A DNA stretch of 57,844 bases, from positions 1-57,844 of the forward strand of contig JAONQT010000002.1 of assembly GCA_028448965.1 (NCBI GenBank). The letters run 5' to 3'. Positions 45,287 to 53,391 of this stretch are shown in pieces. Made by a program: the position numbers and the translations under genes. A model generated the notes under the pieces. That model did not search any database. It was given only the letters and a program-made list of their open reading frames with translations, and was not told the DNA's origin. Each line of letters opens with the position of its first letter. The first letter of the stretch is position 1. This DNA comes from Candidatus Nitrosopumilus sp. (GTDB taxonomy: Archaea; Thermoproteota; Nitrososphaeria; Nitrososphaerales; Nitrosopumilaceae).

Positions 45287-46122
45287 TGTAACATTTTCTC
45301 AATTGAGTTAATATCAATATTTAATTCAACAATTTTTGATAATTTATTTAATTCATCGTCAATTTTTGAAATATTTTTTTTATTCCAAGTAATATGTTTA
45401 GGTTTTGCATTAAGAGAATCTTCTTCAGGTAAATTTAATGGTATCAAGGGAATAGTTCCAAAAATAGGAATTTTTGTAATATTTTTTAATTTTTTAAATC
45501 CAGGTTTTAAAACATCAATATCACCACGAAATTTATTAAAAATAAATCCCTTGACAAGTTTTTGATATTTTTTATCAATTAAATTCATAGTTCCAACTAA
45601 ACTTGCAAAAGATCCGCCTCTATCAATATCAGTTACTAATAAAACATCTGCATTTGCTTTTTTAGCGATTTTCATATTTGCAATATCATATTTTTGTAAA
45701 TTAATTTCTGCAGGAGAACCTGCTCCTTCCATAATTACTAAATCAAAATTTCTCTGTAAAGTCTTCAGTGATTTTGTAGCTATTCGCATACCTTCAATAT
45801 TCACAAATTTTTCATAATATTCTTGAGCATGCATTTTTTTGAAACGCTTACCGTTCAAATATACAATACTAGAATAATTTCCAACTGGTTTTAATAAAAT
45901 AGGATTCAAATCAGGCGTAATATTACAACGCGCACCAAAAGCTTGAATTGCTTGAGCGCGAGAAATTTCAAAATCAGGCGTAATATATGCAAAATTAGAC
46001 ATATTTTGAGATTTGAATGGAGCCACACTGTAGCCTTTATCAGAAAAAATTCTACACAAGGCTGCAACTAAAGTTGTTTTACCAGCACCAGAAGAAGTTC
46101 CTTGAATCATTAATGATTTCAT
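45283..46122 (-). CDS. cbiP: Cobyric acid synthase lacking the glutaminase domain
   Basis: The ATP-dependent synthetase domain is clear: Walker A GTSSGAGKTT at 8-17, SQNMSNFAYIT, LNPILLKP, VIMEGAGSPAEINL and VTDIDRGGSFASLVGT. CbiP/CobQ proteins are usually near 480-500 residues, with a C-terminal class I glutaminase domain; this one stops at 279. The ending is not a frameshift: the stop overlaps the ATG of cbiB in an ATGA junction and no glutaminase-like frame is left over. Either another glutaminase works in trans or ammonia is used directly. Confidence 0.9.
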   Translation of the reverse strand: MKSLMIQGTSSGAGKTTLVAALCRIFSDKGYSVAPFKSQNMSNFAYITPDFEISRAQAIQAFGARCNITPDLNPILLKPVGNYSSIVYLNGKRFKKMHAQEYYEKFVNIEGMRIATKSLKTLQRNFDLVIMEGAGSPAEINLQKYDIANMKIAKKANADVLLVTDIDRGGSFASLVGTMNLIDKKYQKLVKGFIFNKFRGDIDVLKPGFKKLKNITKIPIFGTIPLIPLNLPEEDSLNAKPKHITWNKKNISKIDDELNKLSKIVELNIDINSIEKMLQ

Positions 46123-47201
46123 TTTATTTTCTCCAATGCTTTTACTAGTTTTACATTATCTTTATGGGATTTTACTGCAATTCGAATATATTGATTATCT
46201 AAACCTCTAAAATTTTTACAATCACGAATTAAAATTTTGTTTTTTAATAATTTTTTTTGTAATTTTGTAGAATTATATTTTGTTTTAATTAAAATAAAAT
46301 TTGTAAATGATGGAATACATTGAAATCCATCTAGTATAGAAATATTATTTTCTAAGTATTTTAATTCTTTTTGAATTATCATATTAGATTTTTTTATATG
46401 AGAAATATTTTTAATAACAGCATTTGCTGCATCCTGTGCTAAAGAATTTACACTCCAAGGAATTTTTATTTTTTTTAAAATATTAATTATTTCTTTAGAA
46501 CCACATGCATATCCAATTCTTAATCCAGGTAAACCAAATGATTTTGTTAAAGATCTTAAAATAAAAATATTATCATATTTTTTTACATAAGAAATTACAG
46601 ATTCATTAGATTTTGGAACTAATTCAATAAAACATTCATCAATAAATACAATAGTTTTTAATTTTTTTGCCATAATTATTATAGATAATAATTCTTTTTT
46701 TGACAATAATTCTCCCGTAGGATTATTAGGATTACAAAGAAAAATACATCCATTTTTTGGAATCTGTAAAATAAATGAATCAATATCTTTAGATAAATTT
46801 AAAGATTTAAAATATGAAATTTTAGAATTATTTAATTTCACTGCAGTTTCATATTCTTGAAATGTTGGTACATGGATTAACACTTTAGTTGTTTTAGATA
46901 AAAATGCAAAACAAAAATTATAGAGAATTTCAATTGCACCGTTTCCAACAATAATATTTGATTTAGATAAATGCGTATATTTTTCTAAACTTGAAATTAC
47001 AGTCTCTGAATTTGGATCAGGATAAAATTTAATGTTGTCTAAATTTTTTTTAATTATTAATTTAACAGAATGAGGGATTCCAAGGGGGGTAATATTAGAA
47101 CTAAAATCAATAATATTTTGATCGCGATTTTTTAAAGGAAATTTTCCACCATGAATAACAGGGGCATGTTGACGAATAGACGATTTTACGGTTATTTTCA
47201 C
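46119..47201 (-). CDS. CobD/HisC-like PLP aminotransferase or threonine-phosphate decarboxylase
   Basis: 360 residues, fold-type I PLP enzyme with K220 (RSLTKSFGLPGLRIGY), CNPNNPTG and FIDECFIELV. The N-terminal HGG motif (VIHGGKF) is a CobD feature. It is first in the cobalamin operon, so the likely job is making (R)-1-amino-2-propanol phosphate by decarboxylating threonine phosphate for CbiB. A second HisC-type aminotransferase is possible; the real hisC is at 20.4 kb. It overlaps cbiP by 4 nt. Confidence 0.85.
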   Translation of the reverse strand: MKITVKSSIRQHAPVIHGGKFPLKNRDQNIIDFSSNITPLGIPHSVKLIIKKNLDNIKFYPDPNSETVISSLEKYTHLSKSNIIVGNGAIEILYNFCFAFLSKTTKVLIHVPTFQEYETAVKLNNSKISYFKSLNLSKDIDSFILQIPKNGCIFLCNPNNPTGELLSKKELLSIIIMAKKLKTIVFIDECFIELVPKSNESVISYVKKYDNIFILRSLTKSFGLPGLRIGYACGSKEIINILKKIKIPWSVNSLAQDAANAVIKNISHIKKSNMIIQKELKYLENNISILDGFQCIPSFTNFILIKTKYNSTKLQKKLLKNKILIRDCKNFRGLDNQYIRIAVKSHKDNVKLVKALEKIK

Positions 47202-47283
47202 AGTTACAAGTAGAATTGGCTAATTTAGTATCTTGTGGTAATCTGAAAACGATTATTAATTGAAACCGATCTAATTTCTCATT

Positions 47284-48360
47284 ATGGGCAAGAAAAAAGT
47301 TGCAATAATTGGGGTTACAGGTTCTGTAGGCCAAGAATTTGTACTATCATTGGATAATCACCCATGGTTTGAAGTTACTCAAATTGCAGCATCTGAACGT
47401 TCAGCAGGAAAAAATTATCTGGATGCAATAAAAGATGCTAGTGGAATTATAGCATGGGATGTAGGTGGAGAAATTCCAGAATATATCAAAAATATGACAG
47501 TTAAATCAGTAGATCAATTAGATATTTCTCAATTAGATTTGATATTTTCTGCAGTGGAATCTGAAGCTGCAAGAGACATAGAAACTAAAATGGCTGCAGA
47601 ATTACCAGTTATCTCAACTAGTTCAGCTTATAGATATGAGGATGATGTTCCAATACTAATTCCAGGAATTAATGATGAGCAGATAGAATTACTAGAAATT
47701 CAAAAGAAAAATAGAAACTGGAAAGGATGGGTAGCTCCTTTACCAAATTGTACTACTACAGGTTTAGCAATTACATTAAAACCACTACTTGAGAAATATG
47801 GTGCAAAAAAAGTTATGATGACTTCAATGCAGGCAATATCAGGTGGAGGTAAGTCAGGGGTATCCGCAATGGGAATCACAGATAATATTATTCCATATAT
47901 CCCAAAAGAAGAAGGAAAGGTTAGATTAGAAACAAGGAAAATTTTGGGAAAACTAAAAGATGGAAAAATTGAAGATGCAGATATCAAAATTAGTTGTACT
48001 TGCACCAGAGTTCCAGTAATAGATGGTCATACAGAATCAGTGTTTGTAGAAACTACAGAAGAAATTGATCCACAAAAAGCAAAGGAAACTTACAATCAAA
48101 GTAACAAAGACAGTTCAGTAATAGGATTACCATCTGCTCCAAAAGATTACTATGCATTCCATGAAGATCCAACGAGACCACAACCAAGAATGGAAAGAAC
48201 TGTAGGGGATGGAATGACTACAACAATTGGAAGAGTAGAAAAGGAAGAATTATTTGATAATGGATTGAAATACATGTTATTCTCACATAATAAAAAAATG
48301 GGTTCTGCAAAAGGCGCTGTCTTGTTAGCAGAAATGTTATACAAAAAAGATAAGATTTAG
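47284..48360 (+). CDS. asd: Aspartate-semialdehyde dehydrogenase (ASD) family enzyme
   Basis: 358 residues with the NADP loop GVTGSVGQEF (10-19), catalytic C156 in PNCTTTG, and the conserved SGGGKSGVSAMG and RVPVIDGHTE motifs. The family reaction is aspartyl phosphate to aspartate semialdehyde, feeding lysine, threonine and methionine. In Sulfolobales a member of this same family is the malonyl-CoA reductase of the carbon fixation cycle, so a double or alternative role should be kept in mind, though nothing in the sequence demands it. Confidence 0.92.
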   Translation: MGKKKVAIIGVTGSVGQEFVLSLDNHPWFEVTQIAASERSAGKNYLDAIKDASGIIAWDVGGEIPEYIKNMTVKSVDQLDISQLDLIFSAVESEAARDIETKMAAELPVISTSSAYRYEDDVPILIPGINDEQIELLEIQKKNRNWKGWVAPLPNCTTTGLAITLKPLLEKYGAKKVMMTSMQAISGGGKSGVSAMGITDNIIPYIPKEEGKVRLETRKILGKLKDGKIEDADIKISCTCTRVPVIDGHTESVFVETTEEIDPQKAKETYNQSNKDSSVIGLPSAPKDYYAFHEDPTRPQPRMERTVGDGMTTTIGRVEKEELFDNGLKYMLFSHNKKMGSAKGAVLLAEMLYKKDKI

Positions 48361-48390
48361 TGGATTATCTGTAATTTTTACAATAATAAC

Positions 48391-48397
48391 TTTATAA
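48391..48397 (+). promoter_or_regulatory. TATA-like box of the Lrp/AsnC regulator
   Basis: TTTATAA predicts transcription from about 48418-48421, leaving a leader of only about a dozen bases, beginning with GGGTG (a weak Shine-Dalgarno) before the first possible codon of the regulator frame. Confidence 0.5.
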
Positions 48398-48431
48398 GAA
48401 CCAAAAATCTTCATCGATTTGGGTGTTTTAG

Positions 48432-48899
48432 ACGACAAAAGTTGATGATCTAGATTTACAAATTTTATCAGAGTTATCTAATGATGCATCAATTTCAGTT
48501 CCACGATTATCAAAAAAAATAGATGTAAATTCATCAGTAGTTTATTCAAGAATCAAAAGATTAGTTAAAAGAAAATTAATTGAACGTTTTACAATAGATG
48601 TTAATGATGCAGAACTTGGATACGAAGTCAAAGCATTGACAGGAATAAACATTGATACAAAACAACGTGATAATGTTATTGAACAATTATTCAAAATTGA
48701 TGGAGTCAGAGAAGTTGCAGAAGTTACAGGTAGATTTGATATTTTAGTCACAATGTATTCAAGATCATTGGATCAAATGCACAAAATGGTTTCAGAAAAA
48801 ATAGGCAGAGTTGAAGGAATTCAATCATCAGAGTCATTTATTGAAATGAAATCACGAACGAAAGCAATGCCATATATGCCATCAAATAGTGGTGACTAG
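48432..48899 (+). CDS. Lrp/AsnC-type transcriptional regulator with unusual start
   Basis: The frame encodes a complete Lrp/AsnC protein of 155 residues: an N-terminal winged helix-turn-helix (VDDLDLQILSELSNDA..., SVVYSRIKRLVKRKLI) and a C-terminal RAM ligand domain (DGVREVAEVTGRFDILVTMY). No ATG, GTG or TTG occurs in frame before 48636, which lies after the DNA-binding domain. The first codon after the in-frame stop TAG (48429-48431) is ACG, giving ACG-ACA-AAA where relatives would read Met-Thr-Lys. So the start is probably ACG, one base from ATG, or the sequence has a base error. A TTG start at 48636 would leave a RAM-only protein. Confidence 0.7.
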   Translation, partial: TTKVDDLDLQILSELSNDASISVPRLSKKIDVNSSVVYSRIKRLVKRKLIERFTIDVNDAELGYEVKALTGINIDTKQRDNVIEQLFKIDGVREVAEVTGRFDILVTMYSRSLDQMHKMVSEKIGRVEGIQSSESFIEMKSRTKAMPYMPSNSGD

Positions 48900-48901
48900 T
48901 A

Positions 48902-49831
48902 TTGCAAAAGCAAACAACTAGTTCAAGGATAGCAGTTTATTATGAATTAACAAAACCAAAAATTTGGTATTTACTTGTATTTACTGCATTTGGAGCTGCA
49001 CTAACAGCATCAAATATTTACAATATCCCAATTTCCATTGAAACATGGGCTTTGATGTTATTTTCAGTAGCATCAGGTTCTGCAGCAGCTAATACTTTGA
49101 CAAACTATCACGATAGAGATATTGATGCCATTATGGAAAGAACAAAGGATAGACCTCTTCCATCAAAGAGAATTTACCCAGCAGTTAAAGCAAGAAATTT
49201 TGGATTAGCATTGGCAGGAATATCATTGGTATTGGCTTATGCAATTTCATTTACCACAACACCAGAACAAGGTGCATGGGCAACAATATTCATTGCATTT
49301 GCATTAGTAAACAATATTATTGTATATTCATACATACTAAAACGAAATTCTAGAACTAATATTATTTTAGGAGGATTATGTGGGGGTTCACCACCTATGA
49401 TAGGATGGGTGGCTGTAAGCATGTCAGATTTATGGACTATGGGTCTTGCAATGGCAGGATTAGTGTTTATTTGGATTCCGATGCATATTTGGGCTTTAAC
49501 ATTACATTTCAAAGAAGATTACAATAAAGTAAATGTTCCAATGTTGACTGCAGTACAATCTGAAAAAACATCAGCAAGAGCTATTGCATTATCTACTGTT
49601 GTAATGGTGTTATTTTCAATTGCACCATTTTTCATTACAACTGAAAATGGTGAAGAGATGGTAGGTGATGTTTATTTGTGGACTGCAATTGCATCGGGTG
49701 GATTAATGTTAGGATTATCAATTTGGGTTACAATAAAACCAATGGAAAAAGCTGCATGGACATTGTTTAAATTTTCTAGTCCCTATTTGGCAGTATTATT
49801 TATTGCATTAATGGTAGATTCAGCATTATAA
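48902..49831 (+). CDS. ctaB: Heme o synthase (protoheme IX farnesyltransferase)
   Basis: A 309-residue UbiA-type membrane prenyltransferase with about nine helices. The active-site signature NYHDRDIDAIMERTKDRPLP (about 68-87) is diagnostic. It makes heme o, precursor of heme a for a terminal oxidase. The start is TTG at 48902, 2 nt after the regulator gene, so both are on one transcript. Confidence 0.95.
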   Translation: MQKQTTSSRIAVYYELTKPKIWYLLVFTAFGAALTASNIYNIPISIETWALMLFSVASGSAAANTLTNYHDRDIDAIMERTKDRPLPSKRIYPAVKARNFGLALAGISLVLAYAISFTTTPEQGAWATIFIAFALVNNIIVYSYILKRNSRTNIILGGLCGGSPPMIGWVAVSMSDLWTMGLAMAGLVFIWIPMHIWALTLHFKEDYNKVNVPMLTAVQSEKTSARAIALSTVVMVLFSIAPFFITTENGEEMVGDVYLWTAIASGGLMLGLSIWVTIKPMEKAAWTLFKFSSPYLAVLFIALMVDSAL

Positions 49832-50035
49832 AATACCATTATTATTATCTAGACTATTAAGATCCTTAGTAATTTTATAATGATTTTTCACTAAAGTTTC
49901 AATTTCAGTTTTTAATTCACCAGAATTCCATTCAGATTTAATTAAAGAAGATAATTTTGCAACGATATTCCATTGAGCAGTATTTTGATCATCAATTAAT
50001 TTTAGAAATTCTTTTCCTTTTTCATCATCATCCAT
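49826..50035 (-). CDS. Small acidic helical protein, unknown
   Basis: 69 residues, mostly charged helix (DDDEKGKEFLKLIDD..., SGELKTEIETLVKNHYKITK), ending just inside the convergent ctaB stop (6-nt overlap). No family recognised. Length and a clean ATG support a real gene, moderately. Confidence 0.5.
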   Translation of the reverse strand: MDDDEKGKEFLKLIDDQNTAQWNIVAKLSSLIKSEWNSGELKTEIETLVKNHYKITKDLNSLDNNNGIL

Positions 50036-50117
50036 AATTGTGCAATAAAGTACAATGATAAAAAAGTTAGGAAAGGTAATTATATAATTTCAAAGTTTTA
50101 TTAACAAATATCAATTA

Positions 50118-50282
50118 TTGAGTATATTGAAATGTAGTATTTCAGAATGTAAGGAAAAAGCTATACAAACTGTAAAAATTAGTTTTAAAGAAAATAGAAG
50201 TTTATGTAAAAAACATTACATATTATTTAAAAATAAAGATGAAAAACACATACCAACTTTTTCTAAAGCATCAAAATTTTGA
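50118..50282 (+). CDS. Tiny Cys/His-containing protein, possible zinc finger
   Basis: A 54-residue frame starting TTG at 50118 with the pattern LKCSISECKEKAIQTV...ENRSLCKKHYILF. C5, C10, C33 and H36 could bind one zinc ion. It is preceded by a TATA-like TTATATAATT near 50079-50088, about 30 nt upstream, supporting expression. The sequence looks protein-like, with hydrophobic strand alternation between the Cys pairs. It is too short for standard gene callers. Confidence 0.55.
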   Translation: MSILKCSISECKEKAIQTVKISFKENRSLCKKHYILFKNKDEKHIPTFSKASKF

Positions 50283-50328
50283 TTTTTAATACAATGAAAT
50301 TTAATTATGACTAATTTTCTATAATAGT

Positions 50329-50976
50329 ATGACTAAAGCAATTGTTTTAGGAGGTTCACGTGGAATAGGTAAAGCTATTTCAGATTCATTAAAATCAATA
50401 AAAATTGATGTCTTTGCTGCATCCAAGAAAGATATTGATACCTCAAATCTGGATAGTGTAAAAAAATTTTTAGAAATACATAATGAAACAGATATTTTAA
50501 TTCTAAACACGGGAGGTCCTGAGCCAAAACCATTTTCAAGTATTATTGAAGAAGATTGGAAGAAATATCATAATCAACTATTTTTAGGGTTTTGTACTAT
50601 TTTACAAAAAATAAAAATTAATGAAAATGGATATATTTTTCTAATTAGTTCAAATGTAATTAAAGAACCAAATATGAAATTAATTATTTCTTCAGCATAT
50701 CGTGCAGCATTTACAGAAGTTTTCAAAGTTTTGAGTAAAGAATATGCTCAAAATAATATTAGTTGTATCAATATTGCACCAGGTCCCATTAATACTGATA
50801 GAACTAAAGAATTAATAGATAATATCAAAGAATTTGAAAAAACATTACCAATGAAAAGACTAGGTGAACCTGAAGAGATTGGAAATTTTGTTAAAGCAAT
50901 AGTAGAAAATAAAGTGAAATATCTATCAGGTATTACAATAAATTTTGATGGTGCAAATTCTAGTTATATTTTTTAA
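50329..50976 (+). CDS. Short-chain dehydrogenase/reductase with altered catalytic motif
   Basis: A 215-residue Rossmann protein with the cofactor motif GGSRGIG (8-14), LILNTGGP (58-64, in place of NNAG), Ser at 107-108 and Y124. In the usual YxxxK motif the Lys position holds Phe (YRAAF, 124-128). The GPINTDRTKEL segment is kept. Some SDR subfamilies lack the Tyr-Lys pair, so activity is likely but the reaction unknown. Confidence 0.88.
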   Translation: MTKAIVLGGSRGIGKAISDSLKSIKIDVFAASKKDIDTSNLDSVKKFLEIHNETDILILNTGGPEPKPFSSIIEEDWKKYHNQLFLGFCTILQKIKINENGYIFLISSNVIKEPNMKLIISSAYRAAFTEVFKVLSKEYAQNNISCINIAPGPINTDRTKELIDNIKEFEKTLPMKRLGEPEEIGNFVKAIVENKVKYLSGITINFDGANSSYIF

Positions 50977-50978
50977 AA

Positions 50979-51620
50979 TTATTTTTTAAATTCAACATTT
51001 GGAACATCTGGTTGACCAGCAATTGCAATTAATCCACCATCACGAAGTTGCTGCAATAGCTGCATTACTTCTTTTTCAACTTGATTTCTTTGTAATCCTG
51101 TTTGATTAGCAAATACTTCGACAAGATCTGTTACCTTACGTTGACCATTACAAGATTTCCAAAAATCAACAATAGCCTGATTTACCATAAATCCTTGATC
51201 ATGTTCATTAGCTAAAACCATTGAACCATCTTCTTGTTGTACTAATTTTCCAACTCCTTGAGGTAGTGCAGTTTCATAGTTTATTGGTGCAGGAGTATTC
51301 AATCCAGCAGCGCCCATTTCTTTAATTTTGAGTTTACCTTCTTCAGTCATTTTATCCATTGTCCATACAGGTTCCCATACAATGTCAATTTTCACATTAT
51401 TTACACCAGGAACTTTTTTAGCAAATCTTGTAGCATCTGCAACCAAAGTTTCATGAAGAGGGCAGCCTTGGGTAGTCATTGTCATCTTAATATTAACATC
51501 ATTATTTTCTGTAACGTCAATTCCGTAAATTAATCCCATTTCTACAATGTTTAAAGGGACTTCAGGATCCATGCATTGTTTTAAAGATTCTTCAATTGCT
51601 TGACTAGAAACGGTACTCAT
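50979..51620 (-). CDS. DUF59 (MIP18/SufT-like) domain fused to a PqqD-like domain
   Basis: 213 residues. The N-terminal part (about 1-82) has DPEVPLNIVEMGLIYGIDV and TTQGCPLHE, the MIP18/DUF59 iron-sulfur assembly fold with its conserved Cys. The C-terminal part (about 130-205) reads GSMVLANEHDQGFMVNQAIVDFWKSCNG then a helical region, resembling PqqD-like peptide-binding or chaperone domains. The fusion suggests a carrier that brings an iron-sulfur delivery module to a target protein. Target unknown. Confidence 0.82.
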   Translation of the reverse strand: MSTVSSQAIEESLKQCMDPEVPLNIVEMGLIYGIDVTENNDVNIKMTMTTQGCPLHETLVADATRFAKKVPGVNNVKIDIVWEPVWTMDKMTEEGKLKIKEMGAAGLNTPAPINYETALPQGVGKLVQQEDGSMVLANEHDQGFMVNQAIVDFWKSCNGQRKVTDLVEVFANQTGLQRNQVEKEVMQLLQQLRDGGLIAIAGQPDVPNVEFKK

Positions 51621-51745
51621 ACTCTTACAGCAGTTTGAAAAACAATAAAAACTTTGTATTAATTAGCTTGGAATAACTGAATCATACAAATAAATTTTGA
51701 ATGATATAAAATTGATTAATTAATGAAGTACGAATTAATCCTATT

Positions 51746-52516
51746 ATGAATATTGATGTTTTTGTATTAGCAAGATTAGGAAGCTCAAGACTACCCAAAA
51801 AACATTTTAAAAATATTGGAGAAAAACTAGTAATTGATCATTTAATTCATAGAATAAAAAAAGCAACTAAAATTAGAAAAATCATAATTTGTACTACAAA
51901 GCTAAAATCAGATGATGAATTAGTTGATTATCTAAAAAAAAGAAACATAGAAGTTTTTAGGGGAAGTAATAATGATGTAATTAAAAGAATACAAGATGCT
52001 GCAGAATATTATAAAACAGATATCATTATTGATGTAGAAGGAGATAAAATTTACACGGATCCTAAATATATTGATATTATAGCAGAAAAATTTCTAAATT
52101 CAGAAGTAGAATATATTACAGGTAATGATTCTTTAGGGAAATTTAATCCAAGTCATGGAATTCATGGTATAGTTCCTGCAGGTTTCCATATTAATGCAAT
52201 AAAAAAAATGTATAAATTAAAAAAAATTAAAAATACTGAAACGGGTTATAGAGAATTTTTCTTACGAAATGAATTTAATGTAGAATATATCGTTCCAGAA
52301 TTTATTAATAAATTTCCAAAAGGAGTTAGATTATTTTTAGATTATCAAGAAGATTTAGAAATGGCAAGAGAAATTTTTAAAGAGATTGGAAATGATTTTG
52401 ATACAAATTCATTATTAAAAATTTTAGAAAAAAAATCGGGATTACTGAAAATAATAGAACCAGTAATTGAATCATGGAAAAAAAATTATGAAACAGAAAA
52501 AAGTAATTTAGAATAA
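51746..52516 (+). CDS. SpsF/NeuA-like cytidylyltransferase-family protein
   Basis: 256 residues beginning FVLARLGSSRLPKKHFKNIG, the nucleotide-sugar pyrophosphorylase loop, followed by IIICTTKLKSDDELVDYL and the metal motif DVEGDK. Relatives activate sialic, pseudaminic or KDO-type sugars with CTP (CMP-sugar synthesis) or belong to the spore-coat SpsF group. It starts the surface-glycan-like region at the right end. Confidence 0.82.
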   Translation: MNIDVFVLARLGSSRLPKKHFKNIGEKLVIDHLIHRIKKATKIRKIIICTTKLKSDDELVDYLKKRNIEVFRGSNNDVIKRIQDAAEYYKTDIIIDVEGDKIYTDPKYIDIIAEKFLNSEVEYITGNDSLGKFNPSHGIHGIVPAGFHINAIKKMYKLKKIKNTETGYREFFLRNEFNVEYIVPEFINKFPKGVRLFLDYQEDLEMAREIFKEIGNDFDTNSLLKILEKKSGLLKIIEPVIESWKKNYETEKSNLE

Positions 52517-52539
52517 AAAATATTATTAATCAAAGTAAA

Positions 52540-53361
52540 TTAGATGTTTAACATTTTTTTATTAGAAAAAGGATGACCTATATGTTTTTCATTAATTATT
52601 TCACCATATTGAGGAGAACGATATAGTTCATCTACTGAATCAAAATTATAATTATTTAATAGATCAGTTTTACAAAAAAAAGCGTTTATTCCATTACTGT
52701 CACAGCCAATTAATGTATACCCTTTTTGAGACGCCAATTTATTCAATGCCAATAAACTAGCTCCAAAATAATTAGTTCCATCCCAAACAGATTCAGGATC
52801 ATATGGTACAACTTTACTCTCATGAGATGGAATAGATGAATTATATTCAATTACAACTAAACGAGGAAAATAGTCTACTATAGATTTCCAAACCCAGTAA
52901 TCATTGAAATCTATATCAATTGATAATAAATCAAAATGAATTGGAACATCATATTTACTAAATAAATTTTGTATATTTTCAGCAGTTATACGTTCATTTT
53001 TAATATCAAATTGAAATGACTGATTTCTTTTCTTTCTAGAAATAATTTTTTTCATAAATCTAATTTCATTTTTTAAATTTTTTTGAAAACCAAGATTTCT
53101 ATTATTCCATACTTTTTTTAGAACATTTGAAAAATAAATTTTATCGTCAGAACCATAATCCATCATAAGACCATTCCAATTTTTTTTCTCAAAAAGATAA
53201 GTAGTATTACTTTCAAATCCATCACCAACTCCAAATTCTACTGAAAATTTGTTAGTAGTTCCAATCTTAGAAAAAATATAATTAATTATTCCATCTTCTC
53301 CATTTTGTGAGAAGATTTTTTTTTCATATTCGTTGATTTTGAATTGATTTTTTGTATTCAT
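52540..53361 (-). CDS. FkbM-like SAM-dependent methyltransferase
   Basis: 273 residues with the opening phrase SQNGEDGIINYIF, SAM-binding region VEFGVGDGFESNTTYLFEKKNW and DLLSIDIDFNDYWVWK, a pattern common to FkbM-like methyltransferases found in glycan and surface-structure loci. No membrane segment. The substrate is unknown. It lies between the SpsF-like gene and mtnA. Confidence 0.75.
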   Translation of the reverse strand: MNTKNQFKINEYEKKIFSQNGEDGIINYIFSKIGTTNKFSVEFGVGDGFESNTTYLFEKKNWNGLMMDYGSDDKIYFSNVLKKVWNNRNLGFQKNLKNEIRFMKKIISRKKRNQSFQFDIKNERITAENIQNLFSKYDVPIHFDLLSIDIDFNDYWVWKSIVDYFPRLVVIEYNSSIPSHESKVVPYDPESVWDGTNYFGASLLALNKLASQKGYTLIGCDSNGINAFFCKTDLLNNYNFDSVDELYRSPQYGEIINEKHIGHPFSNKKMLNI

Positions 53362-53391
53362 TTCAATTTACTAACAATCTAATTTTTAAAA

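Noticed and set aside
45283-46122. CbiP truncated by a frameshift
   Set aside because: The stop is part of a clean ATGA overlap with cbiB, and no glutaminase fragment is left in any frame nearby.
48636-48899. RAM-only protein starting TTG at 48636
   Set aside because: The upstream frame encodes a perfect winged-helix domain, so a start after it would discard a clearly conserved part.
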